This document shows, in pieces, positions 18,744 to 26,503 of a stretch of DNA of 39,655 bases. The notes below the pieces were generated by a model, which made no database searches, was not told the origin of the DNA, and worked only from the letters and a program-made list of their open reading frames with translations. Position 1 is the first letter of the stretch, and the number at the start of each line of letters is the position of its first letter. A program made the translations under genes and the position numbers. This DNA is from a virus: the IMG/VR virus record IMGVR_UViG_3300030107_000983, positions 1 to 39,655 of that record; one strand, written 5' to 3'.

Positions 18744-19171
18744 TGAATCCTTTCGATGGTTTGAATGATGCCTTTGATGCTGAACCATCAGCATTACAAA
18801 AGAAGGTAGCTTCAGTTAAACCTGTTTTAAAGAAAAGCGAGACTGAAGATGTCCAACAGGACTATGAGATCTCACGTGCTCAACTACATAATCTTGTAAT
18901 GAAAGGACAGGAGGCAGTAGATGGCATACTTGATGTGGCACGAGCGAGTGATCATCCACGTGCTTATGAAGTTGCTGGTCAACTTATCAAAAACGTCGGA
19001 GACGTAGCAGATAAACTGATAGATCTTCAAGGTAAGATGAAAGAATTGGATAAGGATGATGCTAAAACTCCTGCCAATGTAACGAATAATACTATGTTTG
19101 TTGGAAGCACTGCAGACCTGCAAAAGATGCTTAAGCAACAAAAAAGCATAAATAATACCGAATCTACATAG
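18740..19171 (+). CDS. gp16: Terminase small subunit gp16
   Basis: A 143-residue homologue of T4 gp16 (164 residues), which recognises concatemeric phage DNA and stimulates the gp17 motor. The arrangement DDYGVVRRNMHFQQQ...A...SPRHMEVFATLM in T4 corresponds here to QDYEISRAQLHNLVMKGQEA, then DHPRAYEVAGQLIKNV, and the C-terminal TMFVGSTADL matches T4 TVFMGSPTEL. Two adjacent ATG codons (18740 and 18743) are possible starts; the first gives an ATGA overlap with gp15. In T4 the gene directly abuts gp17; here about 3.3 kb of other genes intervene. Confidence 0.92.
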   Translation: MMNPFDGLNDAFDAEPSALQKKVASVKPVLKKSETEDVQQDYEISRAQLHNLVMKGQEAVDGILDVARASDHPRAYEVAGQLIKNVGDVADKLIDLQGKMKELDKDDAKTPANVTNNTMFVGSTADLQKMLKQQKSINNTEST

Positions 19172-19179
19172 ACCCGACA

Positions 19180-19725
19180 ATGACAGTACTTAATGTATTA
19201 AGCACAAACTCTATTACTGCTGGTAGTGGTAATAAAGAATACCAAGTTGTACAGACTGGTTTCTATCGTGTTAGTGCAACCTCTGCTGCTACGGTTTCCT
19301 TTAATGGTGGACCTGCAATTCAAGTATTTGCAAACTCCCCTGTTCTTTTAAAAGGAGCAAAACCAGGACAAGCAAAGGTAGTGAAGGCGATTGATGATTC
19401 AACTGCTGATTACTATCTTGGACAACATATCCATGATACATCTGCAAATCATCCTTTCTCAGTTGGTGACTATATCGCAGTTGTAGATAATTCTACTTCT
19501 CCAGGTATTGATAGTAATTTCCTATCTGCTGGAACTGTTGGTAAAAAGATCACTGCTGTTGGAACTAATAATATGATAACAACGGACATAGATTCATCGA
19601 GTGCATCTGCGGATTATACACACCCAGATAACTCAACACCTCAAGCAATTGTTCAGCGTTGTGTCTGCATAGAAGCAGGGACTGCTAATCTAGTTGTAGA
19701 AGAGGTTCAAGTGGTAGGTGGCTAA
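19180..19725 (+). CDS. Hypothetical beta-rich protein, possibly structural
   Basis: A 181-residue protein I do not recognise. It is rich in Ser, Thr, Val, Ala and Gly, has no membrane segment or signal peptide, and looks like an all-beta fold (QTGFYRVSATSAATVSFNGG, later HPFSVGDYIAVVDN). Composition and position between gp16 and gp17 in the late block fit a virion or head-decoration protein, but this is inference. It starts 8 bases after gp16 and ends 2 bases before the next gene. Confidence 0.8.
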   Translation: MTVLNVLSTNSITAGSGNKEYQVVQTGFYRVSATSAATVSFNGGPAIQVFANSPVLLKGAKPGQAKVVKAIDDSTADYYLGQHIHDTSANHPFSVGDYIAVVDNSTSPGIDSNFLSAGTVGKKITAVGTNNMITTDIDSSSASADYTHPDNSTPQAIVQRCVCIEAGTANLVVEEVQVVGG

Positions 19726-19727
19726 TT

Positions 19728-20396
19728 ATGCCAGCTGTTAATCAGGAAGCAGAGCGTATAGTCAGAGGGATGAAAGCTAAGAGCTCTCATCGTTTCAAGA
19801 GACTATACGGTAAGCGTGACAAGGAAGTCATGTATGCTACTGCTAATAAGCTCGCACAAAAAGAAAATTTAAAAGTTATGTACTATAAAGACTTTATTGA
19901 CATCGTAGAGGGTAATCCCACTACACGGATGCTCACCAAATCTAAGACTAAGGTGACTGGCAATATTTCAGCAGACCGTGGAAGCGATGAAAAAGCTAAT
20001 CGTACAAAACGTAAAGGACTTGAAAAAGACTTAAAGAAGAAAGGTATTGGATATAAAAAGGGTGTAGGAGAGTATAAGTATACATCCGATGGTGGAAAAG
20101 AGGGAACTGCAAGAGAAGTCTCTTATCAAACATCTCCTGCTAAAGGAATGAGTAAGAGAAGATTTGGTAAAGTTATGCGTCGTTTAGGTCGCAAGCATGG
20201 ACAGGAATCCGTAATAACAAAAGATAAAGGCAAATCTTCAAAATTACACTATACTGATAAGAGTAAGAAAAAATCTGAATCTCTTGGAAAGTCTAAACCA
20301 GGAAGTCATCCACAGAAATATGGTGAGACTTCTGGAACAAAAGTCAGGTCAGGAAAACTAGCAAAAACTACAAAGCCAGCATACCACTACAAGTAA
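19728..20396 (+). CDS. Very basic Lys/Arg-rich protein of unknown function
   Basis: A 222-residue protein with many Lys and Arg residues throughout, likely with a very high pI. Its N-terminal ~70 residues are helical (RFKRLYGKRDKEVMYATANK). A middle block, about residues 83-165, has the pattern KGLEKDLKKKGIGYKKGVG ... REVSYQ ... MRRLGRKHGQESVI, resembling small alpha/beta accessory domains that end in a G-Q-E/D-S-V motif. The tail is Lys/Ser/Gly-rich and probably disordered. It could bind DNA or be packaged in the head; no motif proves either. It belongs to the gp13-gp16 transcription unit by spacing. Confidence 0.8.
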   Translation: MPAVNQEAERIVRGMKAKSSHRFKRLYGKRDKEVMYATANKLAQKENLKVMYYKDFIDIVEGNPTTRMLTKSKTKVTGNISADRGSDEKANRTKRKGLEKDLKKKGIGYKKGVGEYKYTSDGGKEGTAREVSYQTSPAKGMSKRRFGKVMRRLGRKHGQESVITKDKGKSSKLHYTDKSKKKSESLGKSKPGSHPQKYGETSGTKVRSGKLAKTTKPAYHYK

Positions 20397-20415
20397 ATTC
20401 TGGTAGGCAAATTAA

Positions 20416-20565
20416 ATGACTGATTCTGAAAAGAAGAAGGCGGAGGAAAACCTGTCGAAATACAGGGAACTCTTAGATCTTACTTTAAAGCATCAAGAGA
20501 AAAAAGGAATAAGACCCTATAGTTACAGGGATAGATATGATGAGATCTGTGAGAAAGAAAAATGA
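20416..20565 (+). CDS. Small charged helical protein (49 aa)
   Basis: A short gene encoding MTDSEKKKAEENLSKYRELL and a further 29 residues ending in CEKEK. It is Lys/Glu-rich and probably helical. It is supported by its ATGA overlap with the next gene (20562), a normal ATG and phage-like codon use. Function unknown. Confidence 0.6.
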   Translation: MTDSEKKKAEENLSKYRELLDLTLKHQEKKGIRPYSYRDRYDEICEKEK

Positions 20566-20786
20566 AATATGAGATATGTCCTGCATGTGAATCCCAATGG
20601 TTAGACGGGCAATTATATTGGACAACAGGTAAGATAGGTTGTCCTCACGATCTAGCAGGATTGTTATGTAATGAAGTTGATAATCCAAAGTGTATAAACC
20701 CTTGTAAGGGCAGTACATCTGGGACAACATGGGAACAGAGAAGGCAGTATATGTCTGACTTTGAGGACAAAAATAAGTATTTTTAA
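20562..20786 (+). CDS. Small cysteine-rich protein, possibly zinc-binding
   Basis: A 74-residue protein with six Cys, at residues 6, 9, 27, 36, 44 and 48: CPAC near the N-terminus, then GCPHD, LLCN and KCINPC. The spacing suggests one metal site or two, as in small zinc-ribbon-like proteins, though it fits no named family I can assign. It is translationally coupled to the preceding small gene by an ATGA overlap. Function unknown. Confidence 0.72.
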   Translation: MKYEICPACESQWLDGQLYWTTGKIGCPHDLAGLLCNEVDNPKCINPCKGSTSGTTWEQRRQYMSDFEDKNKYF

Positions 20787-20792
20787 CTACAC

Positions 20793-20804
20793 TTAAATAA
20801 ATAA
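20793..20804 (+). promoter_or_regulatory. Possible degenerate late promoter (TTAAATAAATAA)
   Basis: An AT-rich run resembling the late box, 26 bases upstream of the 20830 gene and just after a stop codon. It is a weaker match than the TATAAATA boxes elsewhere. Confidence 0.35.
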
Positions 20805-20829
20805 TCGTGTAACGTGGAGTTGAAAGATC

Positions 20830-21012
20830 ATGTCCCACTATACCGTTCAATACTTAGACGATACAAGGCATCATCAAAGCATATGTGAGTATGCAAATGA
20901 TGCCTTTTCTGCTCGAAGTCAAGCCTGCCAAGATGTCCCTTATTTACAATCTCATCCGAATAAGATAGACTGTATACTAAATGAAGGAGGACTCTTTAGT
21001 GCAGTACTATGA
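20830..21012 (+). CDS. Small hypothetical protein upstream of petE
   Basis: A 60-residue protein (HYTVQYLDDTRHHQSICEYA, then NDAFSARSQACQDVPYLQSH) of a type I associate with small accessory genes in T4-like cyanophages. It has mixed alpha/beta character, no membrane segment and two Cys (residues 19 and 33, plus one near 48). It overlaps the petE start by four bases (ATGA), so the two are probably co-translated. Function unknown. Confidence 0.75.
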   Translation: MSHYTVQYLDDTRHHQSICEYANDAFSARSQACQDVPYLQSHPNKIDCILNEGGLFSAVL

Positions 21013-21368
21013 AAGATGAAATCATGTGGTGGATGAGCAGACTGACTATCATGCTCACTTCTTTATTCTTATCCTTTAGTCTCGCAGCACAAGCATACGC
21101 TGCTGATATTCAAATGGGTTCAGGAGGCAACCTAGTCTTTGAACCAAATGAGGTGACGGTCTCCGTAGGAGATACTGTCACCTTTATTAATGGGGATTTA
21201 CCTCCTCACAATATAGTATTTGCAGATCATTCAGAATTATCCCACCCAGACCTTGCATTTATGAGTGGCGAGAAATTTCCTGTTACATTTGATGAAGCAG
21301 GTGACTATCCTTTCCAGTGTGAACCTCATACTGGTGCTGGTATGACAGGGGTAATACACGTTGAGTGA
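21009..21368 (+). CDS. petE: Plastocyanin precursor (photosynthesis auxiliary gene)
   Basis: A 119-residue plastocyanin, the blue copper protein carrying electrons from cytochrome b6f to photosystem I in the thylakoid lumen. A secretion signal spans about residues 1-31 (hydrophobic LTIMLTSLFLSFSLAAQAYA, probable cut after AYA). The mature part has the type 1 copper ligands His67 (PPHNIVF), Cys104, His107 and Met112 (QCEPHTGAGM), and the LVFEPNEVTVSVGDTVTF strand pair. Alternative starts are Met6 and Met9. A phage copy would plausibly sustain electron flow in the infected host; this is known as an auxiliary metabolic gene in cyanophages. It lies in the plastic strip between gp16 and gp17, overlapping its upstream neighbour by ATGA. 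Confidence 0.95.
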   Translation: MKDEIMWWMSRLTIMLTSLFLSFSLAAQAYAADIQMGSGGNLVFEPNEVTVSVGDTVTFINGDLPPHNIVFADHSELSHPDLAFMSGEKFPVTFDEAGDYPFQCEPHTGAGMTGVIHVE

Positions 21369-21390
21369 AGTAATCTGGTCAATAAATATT

Positions 21391-21510
21391 ATGATAGGCT
21401 TGCTTCTTAGCGGAGTAGGTGGTATGATATTCTGGATATTCAAATACGATGATTGGAATCCTAACCCCAATATTACTAGCTCAGACGAGTCCCACCAACA
21501 TAGGGAATGA
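21391..21510 (+). CDS. Possible small membrane protein (39 aa, or 49 aa from TTG)
   Basis: Reading from ATG 21391 gives a 39-residue peptide with a hydrophobic segment (IGLLLSGVGGMIFWIFKY) followed by a polar tail. A TTG at 21361 overlapping the petE stop would extend it by ten residues, including IWSIN, and lengthen the membrane segment. It overlaps the next reading frame by 62 bases, which lowers confidence in one of the two. No function is assignable. Confidence 0.45.
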   Translation: MIGLLLSGVGGMIFWIFKYDDWNPNPNITSSDESHQHRE

Positions 21511-21802
21511 TTGGCAGCAAAAATTAAGAGATTGGCACTCTGAACAAAATCGCACTCCCATTGAAGAAGTGCTAAATAATGCAGAGACAGAGTATGAAGA
21601 TGGCTGCAATGACACCACCGAGCAGGAAGAGCTGCTACAACTTCCGAGTAGTGAAGGTGAACCGAGTAGTGGACGGGGACACGATAGATGTGACGATAGA
21701 TCTGGGGTTCGAGATATTCAAGAAGGAGAGAGTGAGAGTAGCGGGTGTGGACACACCAGAGAAGAGGACAAGGGATCTAGAAGAGAAAGCACTGGGGATT
21801 GA
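21449..21802 (+). CDS. Hypothetical 117-aa ORF overprinted by the nuclease gene
   Basis: The first ~45 residues (ILTPILLAQTSPTNIGNDWQ, then KLRDWHSEQNRTPIEEVLNN) look like ordinary protein and fill the space between petE and the nuclease. The remaining ~75 codons run out of frame through the start of the nuclease gene, and their Ser/Glu/Gly/Arg-rich product looks like a shadow. The short hydrophobic N-terminus might be a weak signal or anchor. Either a short gene has an overprinted tail, or the real gene is smaller; the sequence alone does not decide. Confidence 0.45.
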   Translation: MIGILTPILLAQTSPTNIGNDWQQKLRDWHSEQNRTPIEEVLNNAETEYEDGCNDTTEQEELLQLPSSEGEPSSGRGHDRCDDRSGVRDIQEGESESSGCGHTREEDKGSRRESTGD

Positions 21803-22064
21803 TGCAACAAACTGGCTCAAAGAAGAACTTAAAAATGTTCTGGATGGCGATGATGAGCTCATTATTCGTACTGAGCTTCACGGCGGCGTTGGGAAGTATG
21901 GCAGGCTTCTTGGGTGGTTATACGTGGGCGACGAAACAGTGTCACTCAACGAACAAATGATAGAACAAGGTTACGCCTGGGAATATGATGGTGGAACCAA
22001 GAATAAAGATTTTGAAAGTCTACGTGAGATACGTAGAGGATTTGGAACTTTAATGGAGGGTTAA
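21579..22064 (+). CDS. Staphylococcal-nuclease-like endonuclease (SNase/TNase fold)
   Basis: A 161-residue nuclease of the thermonuclease family, an OB-fold Ca-dependent phosphodiesterase. The catalytic pattern is complete: VVDGDTIDV (metal Asp at 32/34), R53-V-A-G-V-D58-T59-P-E61, and KYGR109LLGW, corresponding to SNase Asp21, Arg35, Asp40, Thr41, Glu43 and Arg87. No signal peptide is seen, so it probably acts in the infected cell on nucleic acid. The start is uncertain: ATG 21579, 21594 and 21606 are all in frame and the core begins only at about residue 20. It overlaps the preceding ORF by up to 224 bases. The next gene starts directly after its stop. Confidence 0.9.
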   Translation: MQRQSMKMAAMTPPSRKSCYNFRVVKVNRVVDGDTIDVTIDLGFEIFKKERVRVAGVDTPEKRTRDLEEKALGIDATNWLKEELKNVLDGDDELIIRTELHGGVGKYGRLLGWLYVGDETVSLNEQMIEQGYAWEYDGGTKNKDFESLREIRRGFGTLMEG

Positions 22065-22436
22065 ATGGATAATGAATATCATGCTCTCCAACGAGAACAG
22101 AATGAAAGAATAAAATCCTTAGAGACAAAGGTTGATGACCTTGAAGAAGATAACAAACGTCTCATGGGTGAAGAGAATGAAAGATTAAAAGGAAGGATTC
22201 GTAAACTTGAGAAGTGGGTTGCTGGAGCTGCTGCTGTTATTGCTGCTGCTGTTGCAGGACTAGGACTGATAGAAGCAACTGACTTTGGTATGGCAAAGAC
22301 TTCCAAACAAGCACAAGAACATAGAGATTACTTTGTAAACATACTTCATCCTGCAATGGAGAGGTCTAATTGGTTGGGTGAAAACTATTCTAATTTAGAA
22401 GGTGAGAAACCACCTGAATGGATTAAGAAGAAATGA
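22065..22436 (+). CDS. Coiled-coil protein with one membrane segment
   Basis: A 123-residue protein. Residues 1-50 form a charged coiled coil (RIKSLETKVDDLEEDNKRL), followed by a single hydrophobic segment about residues 51-69 (WVAGAAAVIAAAVAGLGLI) and a polar C-terminal domain. The layout recalls XhlA-like or other small phage membrane proteins linked to lysis or membrane attachment, but no specific family motif is present, so a lysis role is only a possibility. It starts immediately after the nuclease stop and overlaps the gp17 start by four bases (ATGA). Confidence 0.78.
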   Translation: MDNEYHALQREQNERIKSLETKVDDLEEDNKRLMGEENERLKGRIRKLEKWVAGAAAVIAAAVAGLGLIEATDFGMAKTSKQAQEHRDYFVNILHPAMERSNWLGENYSNLEGEKPPEWIKKK

Positions 22437-24085
22437 GTAGAACAGCAGACATATATCTTGGTAACCCAAATTTAAAGAAAGCTAATGTACCGCAAGAGTT
22501 TTCTAAAAAGAATGTTGCTGAATATTTAAAGTGCCAAAGTGATCCTGTCTACTTTATTAAGAAATATATTAAGATTGTTTCTCTAGATGAGGGTGTTGTT
22601 CCTTTTAATCTATATGATTTTCAGGAAGAGATGGTTGGTAAATTTCATGACCATAGATTTAATATAGCAAAATTACCAAGACAGTCAGGTAAGTCTACAG
22701 TTGTTACAGCATATCTATTATGGTATGTTCTTTTTAATGATAATGTAAATGTCGCAATCCTCGCAAACAAAGCAGCCACTGCAAGAGAAATGCTGGGCCG
22801 CTTACAACTTTCTTACGAGAATCTTCCTAGATGGTTGCAACAAGGTATCTTGGGGTGGAACAAGGGAAGCTTGGAGTTGGAGAACGGAAGTAAGATTTTG
22901 GCTGCAAGTACTAGTGCTTCTGCTGTTCGCGGCATGTCCTTTAATGTTATATTTCTGGACGAATTTGCGTTTGTTCCGAATCATATTGCTGACCAGTTTT
23001 TCAGTTCTGTCTATCCTACTATATCTTCTGGTAAATCAACAAAAGTTCTTATCATTTCTACCCCACATGGGATGAACATGTTCTATAAACTCTGGCATGA
23101 TGCAGAGCGTGGAACGAATGAATATATTCCTACAGAAGTTCATTGGTCTCAGGTACCAGGAAGAGATGAGGTTTGGAAAGAACAAACTATACGAAATACA
23201 TCCGAACAACAGTTCAGAGTCGAGTTTGAATGTGAGTTCTTAGGATCTGTTGATACTCTTATCAGTCCTAGTAAATTAAGGATCATGCCATATGAGGAAC
23301 CTGTAAAACAAAATAGAGGTCTTGCAGTATATGAGAATGTTAAAGAGGAACATAATTATATTGTAACTGTGGACGTATCTCGTGGTGTAGGAAACGATTA
23401 CTCTGCTTTTACAATTTTTGATACGACTGAATTACCATATAAGATGGTTGCTAGATATAAAAATAATGAAATTAAACCTATAGTTTTACCTAATATTATA
23501 GTTGATGTTGCAAAGAACTATAATAATGCATATGTTTTATGTGAGGTAAATGATATAGGTGGTCAGGTTGCAGATATAATTCAATATGATTTAGAGTATG
23601 AGAACCTATTAATGGCTTCCATGCGTGGAAGAGCAGGACAACAGTTAGGACAAGGGTTCTCTGGTAAGAAAACTCAGTTGGGTGTAAAGATGAGCACTGC
23701 TGTTAAACAAGTTGGATGTTCTAACCTTAAAGCACTTATAGAAGATGATAAATTACTAATCAATGATTACGATACTATTGCGGAATTAACCACTTTCATT
23801 CAGAAAGGTCAGTCATTCCAAGCGGAAGAAGGATGTAATGATGACCTAGCTATGTGTTTGGTCATATTTGCATGGATGGCTATGCAACCTTTCTTTAAAG
23901 AAATGCATGATAATGATGTTCGTGCGCGAATTTATAATGATCAAAGAGATGCTATTGAACAGGATATGGCTCCATTTGGGTTCGTTAGTGATGGTTTAGA
24001 TGATGAAGTAGTTGTAGATGCTCAAGGAGAGAGATGGGAGATTGCGGAATACGGAGATAAGTCCTATATGTGGGAGTATATGTAG
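22433..24085 (+). CDS. gp17: Terminase large subunit gp17 (packaging ATPase-nuclease)
   Basis: A 550-residue T4 gp17 homologue (T4: 610) that pumps DNA into the prohead and cuts the concatemer. The N-terminal ATPase domain has Walker A LPRQSGKST (about residues 80-88) and Walker B VIFLDEFAF (about 172-180), followed by the coupling STPHG motif. The C-terminal RNase H-like nuclease domain begins near residue 310 with the metal Asp in TVDVSRGVGNDYS, with further acidic positions in LCEVNDIGG and CNDDLAM. No intein or intron interrupts it. It is separated from gp16 by the petE strip and ends 22 bases before a late promoter box. Confidence 0.96.
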   Translation: MSRTADIYLGNPNLKKANVPQEFSKKNVAEYLKCQSDPVYFIKKYIKIVSLDEGVVPFNLYDFQEEMVGKFHDHRFNIAKLPRQSGKSTVVTAYLLWYVLFNDNVNVAILANKAATAREMLGRLQLSYENLPRWLQQGILGWNKGSLELENGSKILAASTSASAVRGMSFNVIFLDEFAFVPNHIADQFFSSVYPTISSGKSTKVLIISTPHGMNMFYKLWHDAERGTNEYIPTEVHWSQVPGRDEVWKEQTIRNTSEQQFRVEFECEFLGSVDTLISPSKLRIMPYEEPVKQNRGLAVYENVKEEHNYIVTVDVSRGVGNDYSAFTIFDTTELPYKMVARYKNNEIKPIVLPNIIVDVAKNYNNAYVLCEVNDIGGQVADIIQYDLEYENLLMASMRGRAGQQLGQGFSGKKTQLGVKMSTAVKQVGCSNLKALIEDDKLLINDYDTIAELTTFIQKGQSFQAEEGCNDDLAMCLVIFAWMAMQPFFKEMHDNDVRARIYNDQRDAIEQDMAPFGFVSDGLDDEVVVDAQGERWEIAEYGDKSYMWEYM

Positions 24086-24106
24086 GTCTAGGTAAGGATT
24101 CGAAAA

Positions 24107-24114
24107 TATAAATA
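24107..24114 (+). promoter_or_regulatory. T4-type late promoter box TATAAATA
   Basis: Exact late box in the 68-base gap between gp17 and gp18, 39 bases upstream of the sheath start; it explains high late expression of the sheath gene. Confidence 0.8.
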
Positions 24115-24153
24115 ATCCTAGCGAACATATAAGGCATCTAGGAGTATATAAAC

Positions 24154-26403
24154 ATGGCAGCCAATCAATCATCGCCTGGTGTAGTTATACAGGAAAGGGA
24201 TCTGACAACAGTCTCTACCATATCAACTGCGAACGTCGGCGTAATTGCAGCACCTTTTGAACTTGGACCTGTAGAGGAAATTGTTGAGATAGCTTCTGAG
24301 AGAGCTTTAGCAGAACAATTCGGGGAACCAAACGATAGTAATTATGAGTACTGGTTTACTGCAGCACAATATCTTTCATACGGCGGAACACTGAAAACAA
24401 TACGTGTATCTTCAACAAACTTGAAGAACGCTGTTGACACAGGAACTGCTCCTTTAATTAAGAATTTACAGAACTACGAAACAAACTTCGAGACCGCAAA
24501 TAACTCTTGGACTTGGGCTGCTAGAACTGCTGGAACAAAAGGAAACTCAATTGGTATATTTGTAACTGACGCTGGTGCGGATCAGATCGCTGTGATCCCT
24601 GCTCCTGGCTCAGGTAACGAGTATAGGTTCGCTCCTGATGCTGCTTTATCTGCTGCTTCTGGTGCTGGTGGTAAAGTTTTCAAGTATGCTGTTCGTCTAA
24701 CAATTGATACTGTAGTTGGTGATTTCGCTGTTGGTACTTCTACTACCATTAATATTGGTGGTTCACAGGAAAGTGTAGATGTCCTTGCTTATGATGCTAC
24801 TAACAAGTATCTAGAGATTGGTATTCCTACTGGTGGTGTTACTGGTATCATTGCTGATAACCAAGTAATTACTCAGGGAACAAATACTGCTAAGATTAAT
24901 GTTGGAATTGAGCGTCGTCTTTACATCGCTAAGAATAAGGATAGCATTGACTTTGCTGCTGCTGATAGTGTTACTGATGCAAACTCAACTGCAGTTGCTA
25001 TCACATCTGTAAGAAATGAGTATGCAGAGCGTGAGTATCTTCCTGGTGTTAAGTGGATCAATGTTGCCGCACGTCCAGAAACTTCACTTTTTGCTAACAG
25101 CGTAGGTGGACATCGTGACGAAGTTCACGTTCTTGTCGTTGACGTTGATGGTTCTATTACTGGAACTGTTGGTGCTCTACTTGAAAGATTTGTTGGTCTT
25201 TCTAAGGCAATTGATGGTAAGACTTCTGTTGGAGAAACAAACTACTATCCAGAAGTTCTTAAGCAAAAGTCTGCATACATCTATTGGGGTGAGCACGAAG
25301 CTACAACATTCGCTGCTACTTCTACTGCATCTGATGGTAACTGGGGACAAGCAGCTGCTTCACGTCAGTTCAACCTACTACGCAGTGCTGGTGGTACTAC
25401 TGATTACCCTGGTTCTCGCACAACTGTTGGTTCTAAGAACAACTCAACTTACTACTATCGTTTAGCATCTGGTGCTGACTATGCTGTAAGTGGTGGTTCT
25501 TACACTGTTTCTAACACAGATGTTTCTACTGCATATACATTGGTAGAAGATCCTGAATCACAAACAATTGACTTCATCTTAACTGGACCTTCTGGTGCTG
25601 ATGATTCAAGTGCAATTGCTAAGATTACTTCTCTAGTTAACATTGCTGAAGAGCGTCGTGACTGCATAGTATATGTTTCACCTCGTCGTGCTAATGTTGT
25701 TGGAGTAAGCAGTGGTTCAACCGCAACAACAAATATTGTTGACTTCATGAAGCAACTACCAAGTTCTTCTTACTTAGTATTTGATTCTGGTTACAAGTAT
25801 ATCTACGATAAGTATAATGATGTTTATCGTTATGTTCCATGTAACGGTGACATTGCTGGTCTATGTTTACAAACTGCAGAGACTGCAGAACCTTGGTTCT
25901 CACCTGCTGGTTTCCAACGTGGTGTTCTAAGAAATGCTATTAAACTTGCATTTACACCTAATAAGACTCAGCGTGACACACTTTATGGAAATAGAATTAA
26001 CCCAGTCGTAGCCTTCCCTGGTCAGGGTGTGGTACTATTCGGTGATAAGACTGCTCTTGGATTTGCTAGTGCGTTTGATCGTATTAACATCCGCCGCCTA
26101 TTCTTGGTAATTGAGCGTGTTGTTGCTGGTGCTGCTAAGGCACAACTCTTTGAGCAAAATGATGAAGCACAGAGAAGTCTGTTTGTTAACATCATTGAAC
26201 CATATCTAAGAGATGTTCAGGGACGTAGAGGTGTAACTGACTTTGTTGTCAAGTGCGATTCTACAAATAACACACCTGAAGCAATTGACCGTGGTGAGTT
26301 CTATGCTGAGATTTACGTCAAGCCAACTAGAACTATTAACTACATCACTCTAACATTCGTTGCTACTAGAACTGGTGTTGCATTTAGCGAAGTCGCTAAC
26401 TAA
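24154..26403 (+). CDS. gp18: Tail sheath protein gp18
   Basis: A 749-residue contractile tail sheath subunit (T4 gp18: 659). The N-terminus SSPGVVIQERDLTTVSTIST is the classic sheath opening; the C-terminal domain has FQRGVLRNAIKLAFTPNKTQ, then RINPVVAFPGQGVVLFGDKT and LFLVIERVV, typical of the conserved sheath core. A variable middle part carries a beta insert at about residues 185-253 (GDFAVGTSTTINIGGSQES ... GIIADNQVITQG) like those in gp14 and gp8. The gene has its own late promoter and a strong terminator, as expected for one of the most abundant virion proteins. Confidence 0.96.
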   Translation: MAANQSSPGVVIQERDLTTVSTISTANVGVIAAPFELGPVEEIVEIASERALAEQFGEPNDSNYEYWFTAAQYLSYGGTLKTIRVSSTNLKNAVDTGTAPLIKNLQNYETNFETANNSWTWAARTAGTKGNSIGIFVTDAGADQIAVIPAPGSGNEYRFAPDAALSAASGAGGKVFKYAVRLTIDTVVGDFAVGTSTTINIGGSQESVDVLAYDATNKYLEIGIPTGGVTGIIADNQVITQGTNTAKINVGIERRLYIAKNKDSIDFAAADSVTDANSTAVAITSVRNEYAEREYLPGVKWINVAARPETSLFANSVGGHRDEVHVLVVDVDGSITGTVGALLERFVGLSKAIDGKTSVGETNYYPEVLKQKSAYIYWGEHEATTFAATSTASDGNWGQAAASRQFNLLRSAGGTTDYPGSRTTVGSKNNSTYYYRLASGADYAVSGGSYTVSNTDVSTAYTLVEDPESQTIDFILTGPSGADDSSAIAKITSLVNIAEERRDCIVYVSPRRANVVGVSSGSTATTNIVDFMKQLPSSSYLVFDSGYKYIYDKYNDVYRYVPCNGDIAGLCLQTAETAEPWFSPAGFQRGVLRNAIKLAFTPNKTQRDTLYGNRINPVVAFPGQGVVLFGDKTALGFASAFDRINIRRLFLVIERVVAGAAKAQLFEQNDEAQRSLFVNIIEPYLRDVQGRRGVTDFVVKCDSTNNTPEAIDRGEFYAEIYVKPTRTINYITLTFVATRTGVAFSEVAN

Positions 26404-26422
26404 TAAAAACTTAAATAATTTT

Positions 26423-26452
26423 AAATGGCGGAGAATCTCCGCCATTTTTTTT
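26423..26452 (+). terminator. Strong intrinsic terminator after gp18
   Basis: Perfect 11-bp stem AAATGGCGGAG / CTCCGCCATTT with an AAT loop (26434-26436), running into eight T (26445-26452). It lies 20 bases after the sheath stop and separates gp18 from gp19. Confidence 0.95.
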
Positions 26453-26470
26453 CTGAAAAATTTCAGATTT

Positions 26471-26477
26471 CTAAATA
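26471..26477 (+). promoter_or_regulatory. Probable late promoter box (CTAAATA) for gp19
   Basis: CTAAATATA element directly downstream of the gp18 terminator and 26 bases upstream of the tube gene. It differs from TATAAATA at the first positions but occupies the equivalent place. Confidence 0.6.
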
Positions 26478-26503
26478 TAAAGGACGGGAGTTATTAAAAC
26501 AAA

